Positions 49,187 through 59,872 of a DNA stretch of 64,000 nt are shown here, one piece after another. The notes below the pieces were generated by a model, which searched no databases, had not been told where the DNA came from, and worked only from the letters and a program-made list of their open reading frames with translations. How positions within the stretch are numbered: the first letter of the stretch is position 1; every line of letters begins with the position of its first letter. Where the stretch lies: positions 45,983,501-46,047,500 of the forward strand of contig NC_056752.1 in the NCBI RefSeq assembly GCF_018687715.1, in the 5' to 3' direction. The DNA comes from Carya illinoinensis (Eukaryota > Streptophyta > Magnoliopsida > Fagales > Juglandaceae). A program made the translations under genes and the position numbers.

Positions 49187-49700
49187 TGTTAGGAGGTTGT
49201 GGTACGGGGCATACAATTATAACTGAAATAGAAATGAGAAAGAATAAAAGAAATAATAAGGAACTCCAATTGTAGAAGAATTTCACTTATAGCAAAAGGA
49301 TTACAAGAATTTCTCTCTTGAATAAGGAGAGCACAATTGACAATACTCTCTCTTATAAAAGGAGAAAACTCACTCTTTCTTATAAAAGGAGAGACAATAT
49401 ATAGGAGAAACCTCACTATTTTTCTCTCTAAAATTCTCTCTCTTTCTCTAAATTTTTCTTTCAAAATGGGATAGGTTTCTAAAAGCAAAAACATGTATTT
49501 ATAGGAGTTAAAGGAGGTGAAAGATGGTGGAAGCAAATGTGAACGCAAGCTTGATGTAGGTTGTCAACTAGCCACTATTTTTTACCCATAAAGAAGATAG
49601 CGGAAGCAAGTGGAAGATGGCGGAAGTAAATGTGAACGCAAGCTCAACTAGCCACCATTTTTGACCCATAAAAGTCCATAAAAATGACTTTACCGCTACA
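49187..49700 (-). repeat. Copia 5' LTR (514 bp)
   Basis: Pairs with the LTR at 44551-45104. By eye it differs at scattered positions plus the repeat-number difference. A TATA-like motif within it could drive transcription, but I do not assign one firmly. Confidence 0.93.
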
Positions 49701-50501
49701 AGTCCAATGCAAAAGCAGCAAGTGTAAGCACTGCCTTTGCATCCCACGAATAGCCAGACAGCTTGTTAGTATCGACATCGTTATCTTGTGCGCAATTTCC
49801 TCTCCCGGGGTCTTGCATTGCATCTGCACTTCGAAATTTTCACATATTTACAGGTAATTACAGAAGGAAACCACGGGATAAAATTGATAGTTAGTAATGC
49901 GAGTGATCGATGTTGACTTTTATGCCTAAAAATATAAGGTCTATTTAAATTGTACATATTGACATCAACCAAACATATAATCTTAACTAAAATCGTTACA
50001 ATACATAACAAAAGGGCTTTGATGTAAATGTCAATAATATTTAATACAAGGATGTCAAAATTGATTAGACTTTTTGTGGTTGAAAAAAGCCGTTTCTTTA
50101 GAGTTTTGGATGTCAAAATTATAGACCTTCTACAACTCACATATATAGAAGAATTTTTAACGAGTCTCACTGTGAATTCGAGGTCAAACTTTAGGATTGA
50201 TCATGTTAACTACACTTATGCTTAATTCTGAAAGATTTCCATCTACCAGTCCTAGATGTCCAGGCGATAAAATATGTAAAATAAAGGGAAAAAAAAAACA
50301 CTCAAAAAAGTATAAAATAATACTAAATATGTTTAAGTAGGTGCGTTCAGAATCTCAGATGACTATATTAGCTAGTATATAATGGAAATGCTAGGAGCTA
50401 GGAAACAAAAAATCACTGTCCTTTTATAGTCACCTCGCCGGAAATTCGCTTCAGTGTACACAACGGCGGATTAAAGCTCGCTTTGGGGCTCATCATGTCA
50501 T

Positions 50502-50640
50502 CACTACAAGAAAATACACTTAACCCAGCGTTTTTTGAACTGCTGCAAATAAACACGCTGCAAATTGTGATTATTTGCAGCGTTTTTCACATCGCTACAA
50601 ATGTGTTAACACATTTGTTACCTGTCCGGGAGGAGTGTAA
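50502..50640. repeat. CACTA 2 left terminal and subterminal region
   Basis: The terminus CACTACAAG is followed by GCTGCAAA and its reverse TTTGCAGC in several copies (about 50543, 50558, 50574) plus GCTACAAATGTGTTAAC, which is partly palindromic. Probably transposase-binding sites by analogy with En/Spm. Confidence 0.75.
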
Positions 50641-50699
50641 TGAAATTATTTGTTACAGCGAGTTTTTGAGTAATAGCGGCAATTAGTGGCGCTGTAAAT

Positions 50700-51189
50700 A
50701 GAAATGGACTTGTTACGGCACTGGGAGCTACGTCGGGATGAAGCTGGGCGCCAAAGTAGTAAAAATGTTTTAATTTCCCCCCACCCCCCGCCCCAACATT
50801 TCGCAGACCACAGTACCTTTCTTCCCTCGTGTTCAGAGAACTCCCTAACCGCAAGCTTCCATCTGCAAAACCTATTTGCCCTACCTCCACCTGCAAATCG
50901 CGAGTTCGACCAACTGGTTTGGGGGGAACCAAACTTGAAGCTAGAAGGATTCACAAGGCACACACGTTCACGGAGCTCTCTTTCAGTTTTTGGAGTCCCA
51001 TTTTCCCACCCCCTTCCCCCCTAGTTCGTGTAAATTCCTCTATTTTTGGTCTATCAATTCCGACTATAGAGCCCCCTTCGCTGAGCATTAGGTTTTGGTG
51101 CCCTGTTATTAGGCTGTTCACTGCGGATTTGGGTTCAATTTGCAGCATCGACCGATGCTGATTTTCAGCTCATAGTGCTCATTGTGAAG
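50700..51189 (+). other. Probable promoter and non-coding leader exon of CACTA 2
   Basis: A locally GC- and C-rich stretch in otherwise AT-rich DNA, ending GTGAAG|GTATGT at 51189/51190, a good splice donor. The next good acceptor in front of coding sequence is TTTATTAG|ATGG at 55849/55850. This suggests a 5' leader exon spliced across about 4.66 kb to the transposase start. Inferred from composition and splice motifs. Confidence 0.4.
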
Positions 51190-52242
51190 GTATGTTCTCT
51201 TGTCCCCCTAATTTGGTCTATCACTTTTTAATAGTTTTTGTGTTCCTCCACCGATTAATGACCACTAACTCGCTGCCTCCACCCATTTGGTGCCTGCGGA
51301 AGGAATTTCTGGGTTTTCCTCTTAGGAATGAAAACACCAGCCCATGTGTTTGACGCATTATGCTGAGATTGAAGCTCAAAATCCTCCTTTACACGTATAT
51401 ACTAATCCTCTCTGTTATTGTTGCAGCACGATCCTTTTCTTGGTGGCAAAGGGTTATTGGTAGAAGCCTCTTCCCCTTCATTTCCTCCACTCGGTTGGTC
51501 TATGAAAAATTAGCTGGTAATTTCCTCTGCTTTTTTCCCCATTTTATTCCCAAAGTTTAGGTCAAGTATTTATAGTTTCGTCCATGATTCATACAAGCAG
51601 TTATGTAAATAGAACTTGACTATAATGGTAATATTGAAAAACTGATTTAGAGTTGTTATGCTATTTTTTTTGGTATGTTAGCTTGAATATCAAATCAATG
51701 ATTTGCTTTAATTATTATCTACACGTGATTTTCATATGTATCGACTTATGAGAATTTGGTTTTCATAATTATCAACCAAAGAGTTGTTGGTTTCCTGCTT
51801 GACCAAATGAGGATTTTTTATTGACAACTCCATTAAGATACTAACAAAAATCTCATCTCCATTTAAATGGGATGTAAATATTAATTAACCATCAAGTATC
51901 ACTATTATTATATATGTGTTTGTAGATATATACATATATCTACAAACACATATAATGAGAATGGATTTCTAACTATCTGTCATGATCATCTTCTGTAGAT
52001 AAGTTCAGTACGTACCATTATCGACCGCGTAGCTGCGACGAAAGCGCCTTTGTCGCTTAAGTTGATCACTTGTTTGAATTAATCTCATTGTGTTATGTTC
52101 AGTAAGTTGATTAAACCTCTGCTAGTTTGGTGGAAAAATATATAGGGCCAAGATTATAAGCCCAGTATTGCATGATTTATCTTTTAGGCAGTGCATGGGG
52201 GAGCTAGATCATATATATATGTAGTGTATATATGATATTTAA

Positions 52243-52274
<32 letters not shown>

Positions 52275-55200
52275 TTAATAGGTTCAAAAGAGACTAGATA
52301 GGCTACAGCAGAGAGTTTGGATGGAGGATTATCCTCAGGAGATTCTTAAATGTGTAAACTTTGATAAACTCTGTGTGTGTCAATACATGAATACAACATA
52401 CAGGTTTGGCCTTCAGAAAAACAAAAAAAAAAAAGAGGACTAGGGAAAAAAAACAGAGACTAGATAAAATGGACTATACATCGAGTACTTGCAAAAAATC
52501 TGTGCTTAAAGAACATAATTAGCAAAATATCGTTGCAATAGCACGAAAGAATTAATTAAAGATCGTGATTTTTATCACTCATGGTACTGTCAATTTCTTA
52601 ATTGCTGATAGTCAATTGGAACATATCAAAGCCTCATGTCTAATATTTTGCTGTCAGATTCATTATGTGAACTCTTCTGCCCTTTGACACGGGACATGGT
52701 GCGCTATATATATATATATATATATGAAGCCTACAAAGCTTGGACAAATTAATAATCTTACACATGAACAAGATCACATGCAAACTACATATACAAGAAA
52801 TGCATGTAGTATATGTGACCAGTTATTTGCAACGAGAATAAATAATTCTTTTTAGTAGGAGATGATCATTTTCCTAGCAAATAACTGATTACAAATAAAC
52901 ATTTTTCTTGTGAGTGATAGTTGATAGATCCATAGTGATCTGGACACGCGAGATAAATAGGTGAGAAGTGCCAAGTAGAATATATAAAAGTCTTTCAAAA
53001 GTAAGCTTATAATTAAATCAATATAACCTAACGTTAATATATGTTAGATTCTGACCGTGTTTTCTATTGTAAACTAGATATGATAGATTATTTTCTTTTA
53101 TAAAATTTTTGTGCATACCAAGCATGCACTTCTGTAAATTAGTGGATAGGTTAATGGATATCACACATCTATAAATTAGTACTGGATAAGCTTTAAAATG
53201 CATTAAGTTTAATTTAAATTACCACAATCAATGGGACTCCTTTTTTATATCATCAAGTATCACTATTTTTATATGTTTAATATATATGACTATGCTGTTC
53301 ATCATGTCTCATATCGACTGATGAGAAAAAAAGGGAGCAATAGTAGTACTGTGTGTGTTGTAACTCACAAAATTATCACAATTTTATATATACAAATATA
53401 TAAAAACTAGAGTGTTTGTTGCATTGTGATTCTTGAATTGTCTTCGTTAGGCCTATGTACTTTAATTTTAAGCTATATTAGTCATTTATCCAATTAAGTC
53501 AGACATTAGCTATTCTTAAATTGATAACCTAATTAACTTTATATAAAGAAAATGCTATAAACTATAATATATATTATCCCACCATTATCATATTTATTAA
53601 TTGCTTAATGCTGTTTAATAGCTTTCAAATGAACTAGTTAATCCTTGTTTTAAAAATCCAATTAAATGCTGACATATCAGCCAAGGTGAGATTATTGTGA
53701 GATATGAATATATATAAATAAATAAATATATATATATATATTGGTGTAGTACTTTCTGGCACTATTATTCTTAGTAAATAATTGTTTTGGCTAGATTATC
53801 CTTCAAAAGTATTAAAATCATAGATAAAAGTCTAGTACTTCCATTTTTCTAATTTTCCTAATTAATCTAGCTAGCGTGCTAAGCTATGATGTCTTCGTGT
53901 TATAAAAGATAAAAATGCAAACTAACATTTTTAATGCTATTACTGTTGGTACTCGGCATTTATTTTTTGGATTTGTCTGTTGGAATACTTTAAACATATT
54001 GCAATATAATTAATGCATGATGGATTAATTTCCACCATGCTGCTTGCTTTTCTTTTGACCTGATTCCACAACTATTACGCCCTATGATCTCCATCTCATG
54101 TAGTGCCGTGTTTCCAATGCATTATTAATCAGATATGCATAATTCTGTAGAACCTAACTTATAATCTGGGATAAATATGAATCTATCAATATATTCTCTC
54201 ATTGATAGATATGTACTGTTAAAGAAGTATCTTCTTTAACATAATTGTGTCTTCTTCCATTTAATAATCATTGATGTCATCTACTGTGCTTGGTAATTCG
54301 CTCAGTTTTCTGCTCATATTTGATTATTTTTTTGCTTCTCGTTTTTCCCAAATGTGTTGCTCATCTTGGATGAAATGAACTAGCCTCATGTAGGCCTCTT
54401 TGTGTGTATATATACTGCTCTATTTTCAGTTGTAGTATTTAGTAAATGATATGACTTTCTATTGGGATACAGCTCTGCTTTTTTGTATATGGACTGTGTT
54501 GGTATACTGTCTTGCTCATCACGGCATCATAGTACCTGTAGTTGCTATTTTTTTTGGTGTGTATCCCCATCACTATATTACTGATGTTGTACTGCTTATA
54601 AGTGATCCTTACCATTTGGTTTAAACTGATAAGAGCATAATTGTATAAGTTATGGGTAGAAAGTGATTAATTATGTGTTTTTTCAAGATTAACACAATGC
54701 TAGTTTGGGATAGGCCTGATAGCGATAATTGAGAGCAGATCCTTGCTGGAAAAACACTAGTAGTAAATAGAGTTATACAAGCCAGATTCCAATGCAATTA
54801 ATCTGGAACTGATTAATATATGCAAATATCATGGCACGACGATAAGTGAATAGATATCCTCTTCAATATCAGAAACCATGATCTCCATGCCAAAAATCAT
54901 TTACATATGCGTGTTGCCCTATAAGGCTGGAAACTACTTTCAGCCCCTTGTGTTCTTCTTTGTCATTTTCAAAGTCCAGCTTCAACATTCCACACAGCGT
55001 TACAATCGATTGTTTTTTGTGAGAAGAAGGATATTGCATACAACAAACACCATGACTACATATTACATTCTTGAGTCAGTGACATATGACTAAGGGAATA
55101 GTCTCAATGTTTCAGTTTTAATTCCAACTTTTAAAACTGAAAGATCCATGAATAATGTATGACGCTTATTATTTAAAAACTGTGATGAGTTTTATCCAGT

Positions 55201-55849
55201 TTAAATTCCAAGCATATCATATTCTTTTTTATAATAATGTACAGATTTGTGACCCCCTAAAACTATATATTAAACCTCCCTTCTTCAAATATCCATGAAA
55301 ATATTCAAAATGCGACACTACTACCATGAATCAAACCGGTGGTTATTCTTATTAGCCTATCATAAAGTTTGCAAGTCATCATGTAATTTCTTGTGCACTT
55401 AAAATCCGATTCTTCCTATATATGATACTGTTTGTGTCCAAACGCCTACCATGGCCTGTAATGAACAGTATAACAAAATAGTACCCTTGTTATGAATACA
55501 ACACATATCTTGTTCTATGCTTTTGTTGTCGACTTGATATTGTGTCTACCTCTTTTTTTTTTTATAATTTACCTTTCAAGTGTATTATAATTAATAATAC
55601 ACTTGGAAGATTTCTCTTATTATGTTTATTATGGATAATGTTTATTATCACCTCCAACCCATGATACTACTTCTTAATTTAAACATAAGTTTAAATTTTT
55701 TTAGATTAACATGTATATCATTGTGTGTGTTCAACTAGCAATTTCCCCCTACTTGTATCATGCTCCACATGCTAGTTTGTTCTAGAACCTACCGCTTTTA
55801 TTATTATGACTTCATATCAAAACCACTCATGCCTTCTTCTTTTTATTAG
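51190..55849. other. CACTA 2 long non-coding segment (putative leader intron)
   Basis: About 4.7 kb without coding signal, AT-rich, with TA tracts near 52240-52265, 52706-52724 and 53730 and a perfect hairpin at 51911-51954. Open frames here are short and random-looking. Confidence 0.5.
51911..51954. repeat. Perfect 21-bp inverted repeat with 2-base loop
   Basis: The left arm 51911-51931 (contains GTGTTTGTAGATAT) and right arm 51934-51954 are exact reverse complements. The RNA would fold into a tight hairpin. Confidence 0.95.
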
Positions 55850-58800
55850 ATGGACAAAAGTTGGATGAGTGAAGGTGATAGACTTCTATCACCTGTTTAC
55901 ACTGAAGGGGTTAAAAATTTCTTAACAATGGCACGAACCCATTCCATGGGAAGTGATCGCATTCGGTGTCCGTGCCGTATATGCTGTAATAATCTCTTCT
56001 TGCCTATATTTGAGGTGGAGTCTCACTTGTTCATAAAAAGGATAGATCCAAACTACACCCAGTGGATATTTCATGGGGAGGAGGAAACTCTCCCCATCAT
56101 TGACGATGATGACGATCCCGAAGTTGAAAGTGGAGACGGCTACATTGATGACATGGACCGTATGTTTGATGACATACGAGCAGCCACATGCGGAGATGCT
56201 CCTGATGACAACACTACATCACCAACTCACTCAGCAATACCACAGTCCTCCCCAACCCCAACTTTTGACCAACTATTAGAGGATGCCCGACGTCCTCTTT
56301 TTTATGGCTGCACAAAATTCTCAAAGCTCTCTTTCGTTGTGAAGTTGTTACACATTAAAACACTTGGTGGGTGGTCAATCAAGTCTTTTGATATGCTCCT
56401 AAGCCTTTTGCTGTCAGCCTTTCCTAATGCTGAATTGCCACAATCATATGAGGAGGCCAGGACTTTGGAGCGAGGTTTGGGATTCACGTACCACAAAATT
56501 CATGCATGCCCTAATGACTGCATCTTATTTTGGAAGGAAAATGCTAATCTTAATGAGTGCCCTATCTGTAAGGCTTCACGATGGATGCCAAATACACACG
56601 GGTCACGAGTGATACCTCAAAAAGTGCTTAGGCATTTTCCTTTGAAGCCAAGATTGCAGCGTCTCTTTGTGTCAAGCAAGATAGCAGGTGACATGAGATG
56701 GCATAAGGAGCAGCGGGTCACCGATGACACTAGTATGAGACATCCTGCTGACTCAGAGTCCTGGAAGACATTTGATCAAGCTCACCCCAGATTTGCTAGG
56801 GATGCTCGCAATGTTAGGCTCGGTTTGGCAAGCGACGGATTTAATCCATTCAACAATCTGGCTAAACCTTATAGCATTTGGCCAGTGATTCTTGTCCCGT
56901 ATAACTTACCGCCGTGGTTATGCATGAAAGACATGTTCTTCATGACATCCCTCATTATCCCTGGTCCAAAATCACCAGGAAATGATATTGATGTTTATTT
57001 GCAACCGTTAATTGATGAGTTACTTGAACTCTGGGAGCATGGGGTACCTACATATGATGCATCTACTAAGGAAATGTTCATGTTACATGCTGCCTTATTG
57101 TGGACAATCAATGACTTTCCCGCCTATGGAAATCTATCTGGGTGGTCAACAAAAGGGAAGATGGCATGTCCGTCTTGTAATGCACAAACAGATTCCAACT
57201 GGTTGAAGTATGGTAGGAAACATTGTTACATGGGACATCGACGTCTCTTACCGAGAGATCACATTTGGCGAACGAGAAAAGGGTTGTTTAAGGGTAAAGA
57301 AGATCTTCGCATGCCCCCAACAATGGTTGAAGGAGCGGATCTTTTAACTCAATTACAAATGCTTGGAGATATTCAATTTGGAAAATCTTGTAGGAAGAGG
57401 AAACGCACTGCAGAGGAGTTGAACTGGACTAAGAAAAGCATCTTCTTCAAACTACCTTATTGGTCAACTTTGCGGCTTAGACATAATCTAGATGTTATGC
57501 ATATTGAGAAGAATATTTCTGAGAACATTTTGGGCACTCTTATGAACATTCCTGGCAAGACAAAAGATAACACTAATTCACGGCGTGATCTAGAGATCTT
57601 GGGCTTCAGAAAGGAATTACATTTGAAACGTGAAGGTGAGCGTGTTACAATGCTACATGCAGCATACACATTACATGGAGATGAAAGGAATAAATTCTGT
57701 GCGTGGCTTGCTGAGGTTAAATATCCAGATGGGTTCGCTGCCAATATCACTCATTGTGTATCTGTACGGGATTCCAAAATCTCTGGGCTCAAAAGCCATG
57801 ACCATCATGTTTTGTTGCAAACACTACTTCCTATTGCTGTGGGGGGGTTGTTAAAGAGGGATATTGCGTTGGCTTTGACTGAACTTAGTAGTTTCTTCAA
57901 AGAGTTGTGTGCCCGAACACTAGATGTGAATCGTCTATCAAAGCTTCAACTTGATATCGTCACCATTTTATGCAAATTGGAGATGATATTCCCTCCATCT
58001 TTTTTCGATGTTATGGTCCACCTAGCTGTACACTTACCCCGTGAGGCCATTCTCGGAGGTCCAGTTCAATATCGGTGGATGTACCCGTTTGAGAGGTTTC
58101 TCGGGAAATTCAAGCGGTATGTTAAGAATAAAGCCCGTCCAGAAGGATCAATAGCGGAAGCCTGGGTTCACATCGAGTGTTTGACATTTTGCTCAATCTA
58201 TCTCCAAGATGTGGAGACGAAGTTTAATCGACCAGATCGCAACATTGATGGTGTTGAAGAGGAGAGTATAGATGGGTTCAAAATTTTCAACCAGAAACTT
58301 CGTCCCTTGGGTATAGCTAATAATGTGCAATTAGAAGATAAACTCCATGCTGCAGCCATTTGGTACGTGCTAAATAATTGTATTGAGATTGGACCCTATT
58401 TAGAGTAAGCAATAATTACTTCCTTTCATGCTATCTCGAAACAACCTACTACCATTTGTCATTTAATTTACGTCACAGACTAAATCTGTTTCCCCATTTG
58501 TGTTCTACAAATGCAGGGAACACTATGACAAATGCAAGGTGTCAAACCCGAATTCTATAGAGCGCACGCAACAAACTGAGTTTCCCATTTGGTTCAAGCA
58601 ACGTGTAAGTTAAGAATTCTATTTAGAAAGCAATTCACGTGTTATACCCGACGCTGGTGGTCGATGTCATTGAAACTTATATATGCAGTCATATGCCCGA
58701 TTGAATGTAGGTTCTGGACCAGCGTAGCAACAATCCACTTGATGTGTCCCCAGATTTGTATGCGTTAGCTTGTGGACCTGATCGGTGGATTGCATCATAT

Positions 58801-59508
58801 GCTGCTTGTATTATAAATGGTAAACGATTCCATACGAAGTCTCGTGAACTTCGCCGACGTTCACAAAATTCTGGGGTGTTGGTAACTGGTGACCAAGATA
58901 CTCATAATGTAGACTTTTATGGTATTATCAATGATGTTGTGGAGTTACACTACATGGGGGGTCGTAGAGTGTACTTGTTCAGTTGTGATTGGTTTGATGT
59001 TGGTGACAAAAAACGGGGGGTACAAGTGGACGATCATTTAACTAGTCTCAATATGAATAGGACTTGGTATAAAGACGAACCATATGTGTTGGCATGCCAG
59101 GCTTCCCACTGTTTTTACATTAGGGATCTAAGGGAGAAAGGGAATTGGTATGTTGTGCAGAAGTACAATAATAGGAATGTGTATGATATTCCACCAGTGC
59201 AGAGGGTTTTAGAAAGCATTGATGGCGAATCGAGTGACGATGATGCCAATCAAGAGAATGAGTCCCCATATGACTATCCACTTTTGCATTGTGATGCATG
59301 TCCAGTGTCAACTCCACTTAGTAGGATTGATATAGAACCTTCCCTTATTGAGCCACGAGACCAGATGGAGTCGGGTGGTAATAGCAGAATTGTGGGAGAT
59401 TTTATTGATGATGCTATGGTTCCATCTGGTTCTGGAGATGCTTATGGTGATTGGGAATATTCAGATGATGATGACCCATCCACCGAGGAAGAGTCTGACT
59501 TAAAATAA
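55850..59508 (+). CDS. TNP2-like CACTA transposase, intact (CACTA 2)
   Basis: Catalyses excision and integration of CACTA elements by binding and cutting their ends. Three exons: 55850-58404, 58517-58604 and 58711-59508, with GT-AG borders and phases 2 and 0, giving 3441 bp and about 1146 aa. The transposase-associated domain covers about 1-78 (MDKSWMSEGDR, RCPCRICC, YTQWIFHGE). The Tnp2 core covers about 320-460, with SDG at 328-330 and GNDIDVYLQPL holding D379 and D381, candidate catalytic aspartates. DUF4218 spans about 690-785 (IFPPSFFDVMVHLAVHLPRE). The DUF4216 part lies in exon 3 (FHTKSRELRRRSQN, CDWFDVGDKK), followed by an acidic end. The ATG directly follows a splice acceptor. The alternative acceptor at about 58688 would meet a stop at once, so 58711 is preferred. 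No stop or frameshift found. Confidence 0.9.
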
Positions 59509-59872
59509 CCAACTGACAACATAATGATATTAGGTGAATTCTCATATCTTACCAAAAGATACACAGTATTTTGATACTTGACAATTCCTATTAGTTTAAT
59601 GCATTATGCAAATTGGAGTGTGCACTTATATTTGTAAACTACTTTCATGGTGTTAGAGATGAGAGACTAATTTAATTATGATCTCAGGTCGGGTGAAGAA
59701 GGGTTCACATATGCGCATAGTGTTCTAAAACAATCCATTGCAATCCCATCTCAAGGAATTCACACTCGAGGAGCATGAACGGCTCAGGTTGATATGCAAA
59801 CACTTTTTTTGCTTTATATTGATTTTTGTAAATTATGATCCTAACACAAATGATATCTCCCTCTCAATGCAG

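Larger units (their letters stand above)
44551..49700 (-). mobile_element. Ty1/copia LTR retrotransposon, complete but mutated
   Basis: Two LTRs (44551-45104 and 49187-49700) bound a 5150-bp element. The exact 5-bp target duplication AGTCC lies at 44546-44550 and 49701-49705. On the minus strand the LTR starts TGTAGCGG and ends CCTAACA. A primer-binding site and a polypurine tract lie in the expected places. The gene order gag, protease, integrase, RT, RNase H fits Ty1/copia. Several stops and frameshifts show it is no longer autonomous. Confidence 0.95.
43786..50501 (-). pseudogene. SEO family pseudogene, copy C (exons 2-4, split by copia and CACTA)
   Basis: Pieces on the minus strand: exon 2 fragment 50501-50434, exon 3 in two parts (49823-49701 and 44550-44211), and exon 4 at 43880-43786 (95 bp, the same length as in copy B, reading QEIAPFAHKLNIVL). 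Exon 3, its flanking introns and the exon 2 fragment match copy A closely. Lesions: loss of ACTCG between 44210 and 44211 deletes the exon 3 donor; one T missing near 49766 shifts exon 3; a copia element sits in exon 3 (duplication AGTCC); a CACTA element interrupts exon 2 at 50502. Exons 5-7 are not visible to the left, and exon 1 would lie beyond the CACTA element, outside the window. Non-functional. Confidence 0.9.

Noticed and set aside
50618..51161. Several overlapping frames of about 105 codons near the left end of CACTA 2
   Set aside because: Overlapping frames on both strands reflect local GC richness; better explained as a non-coding leader region.
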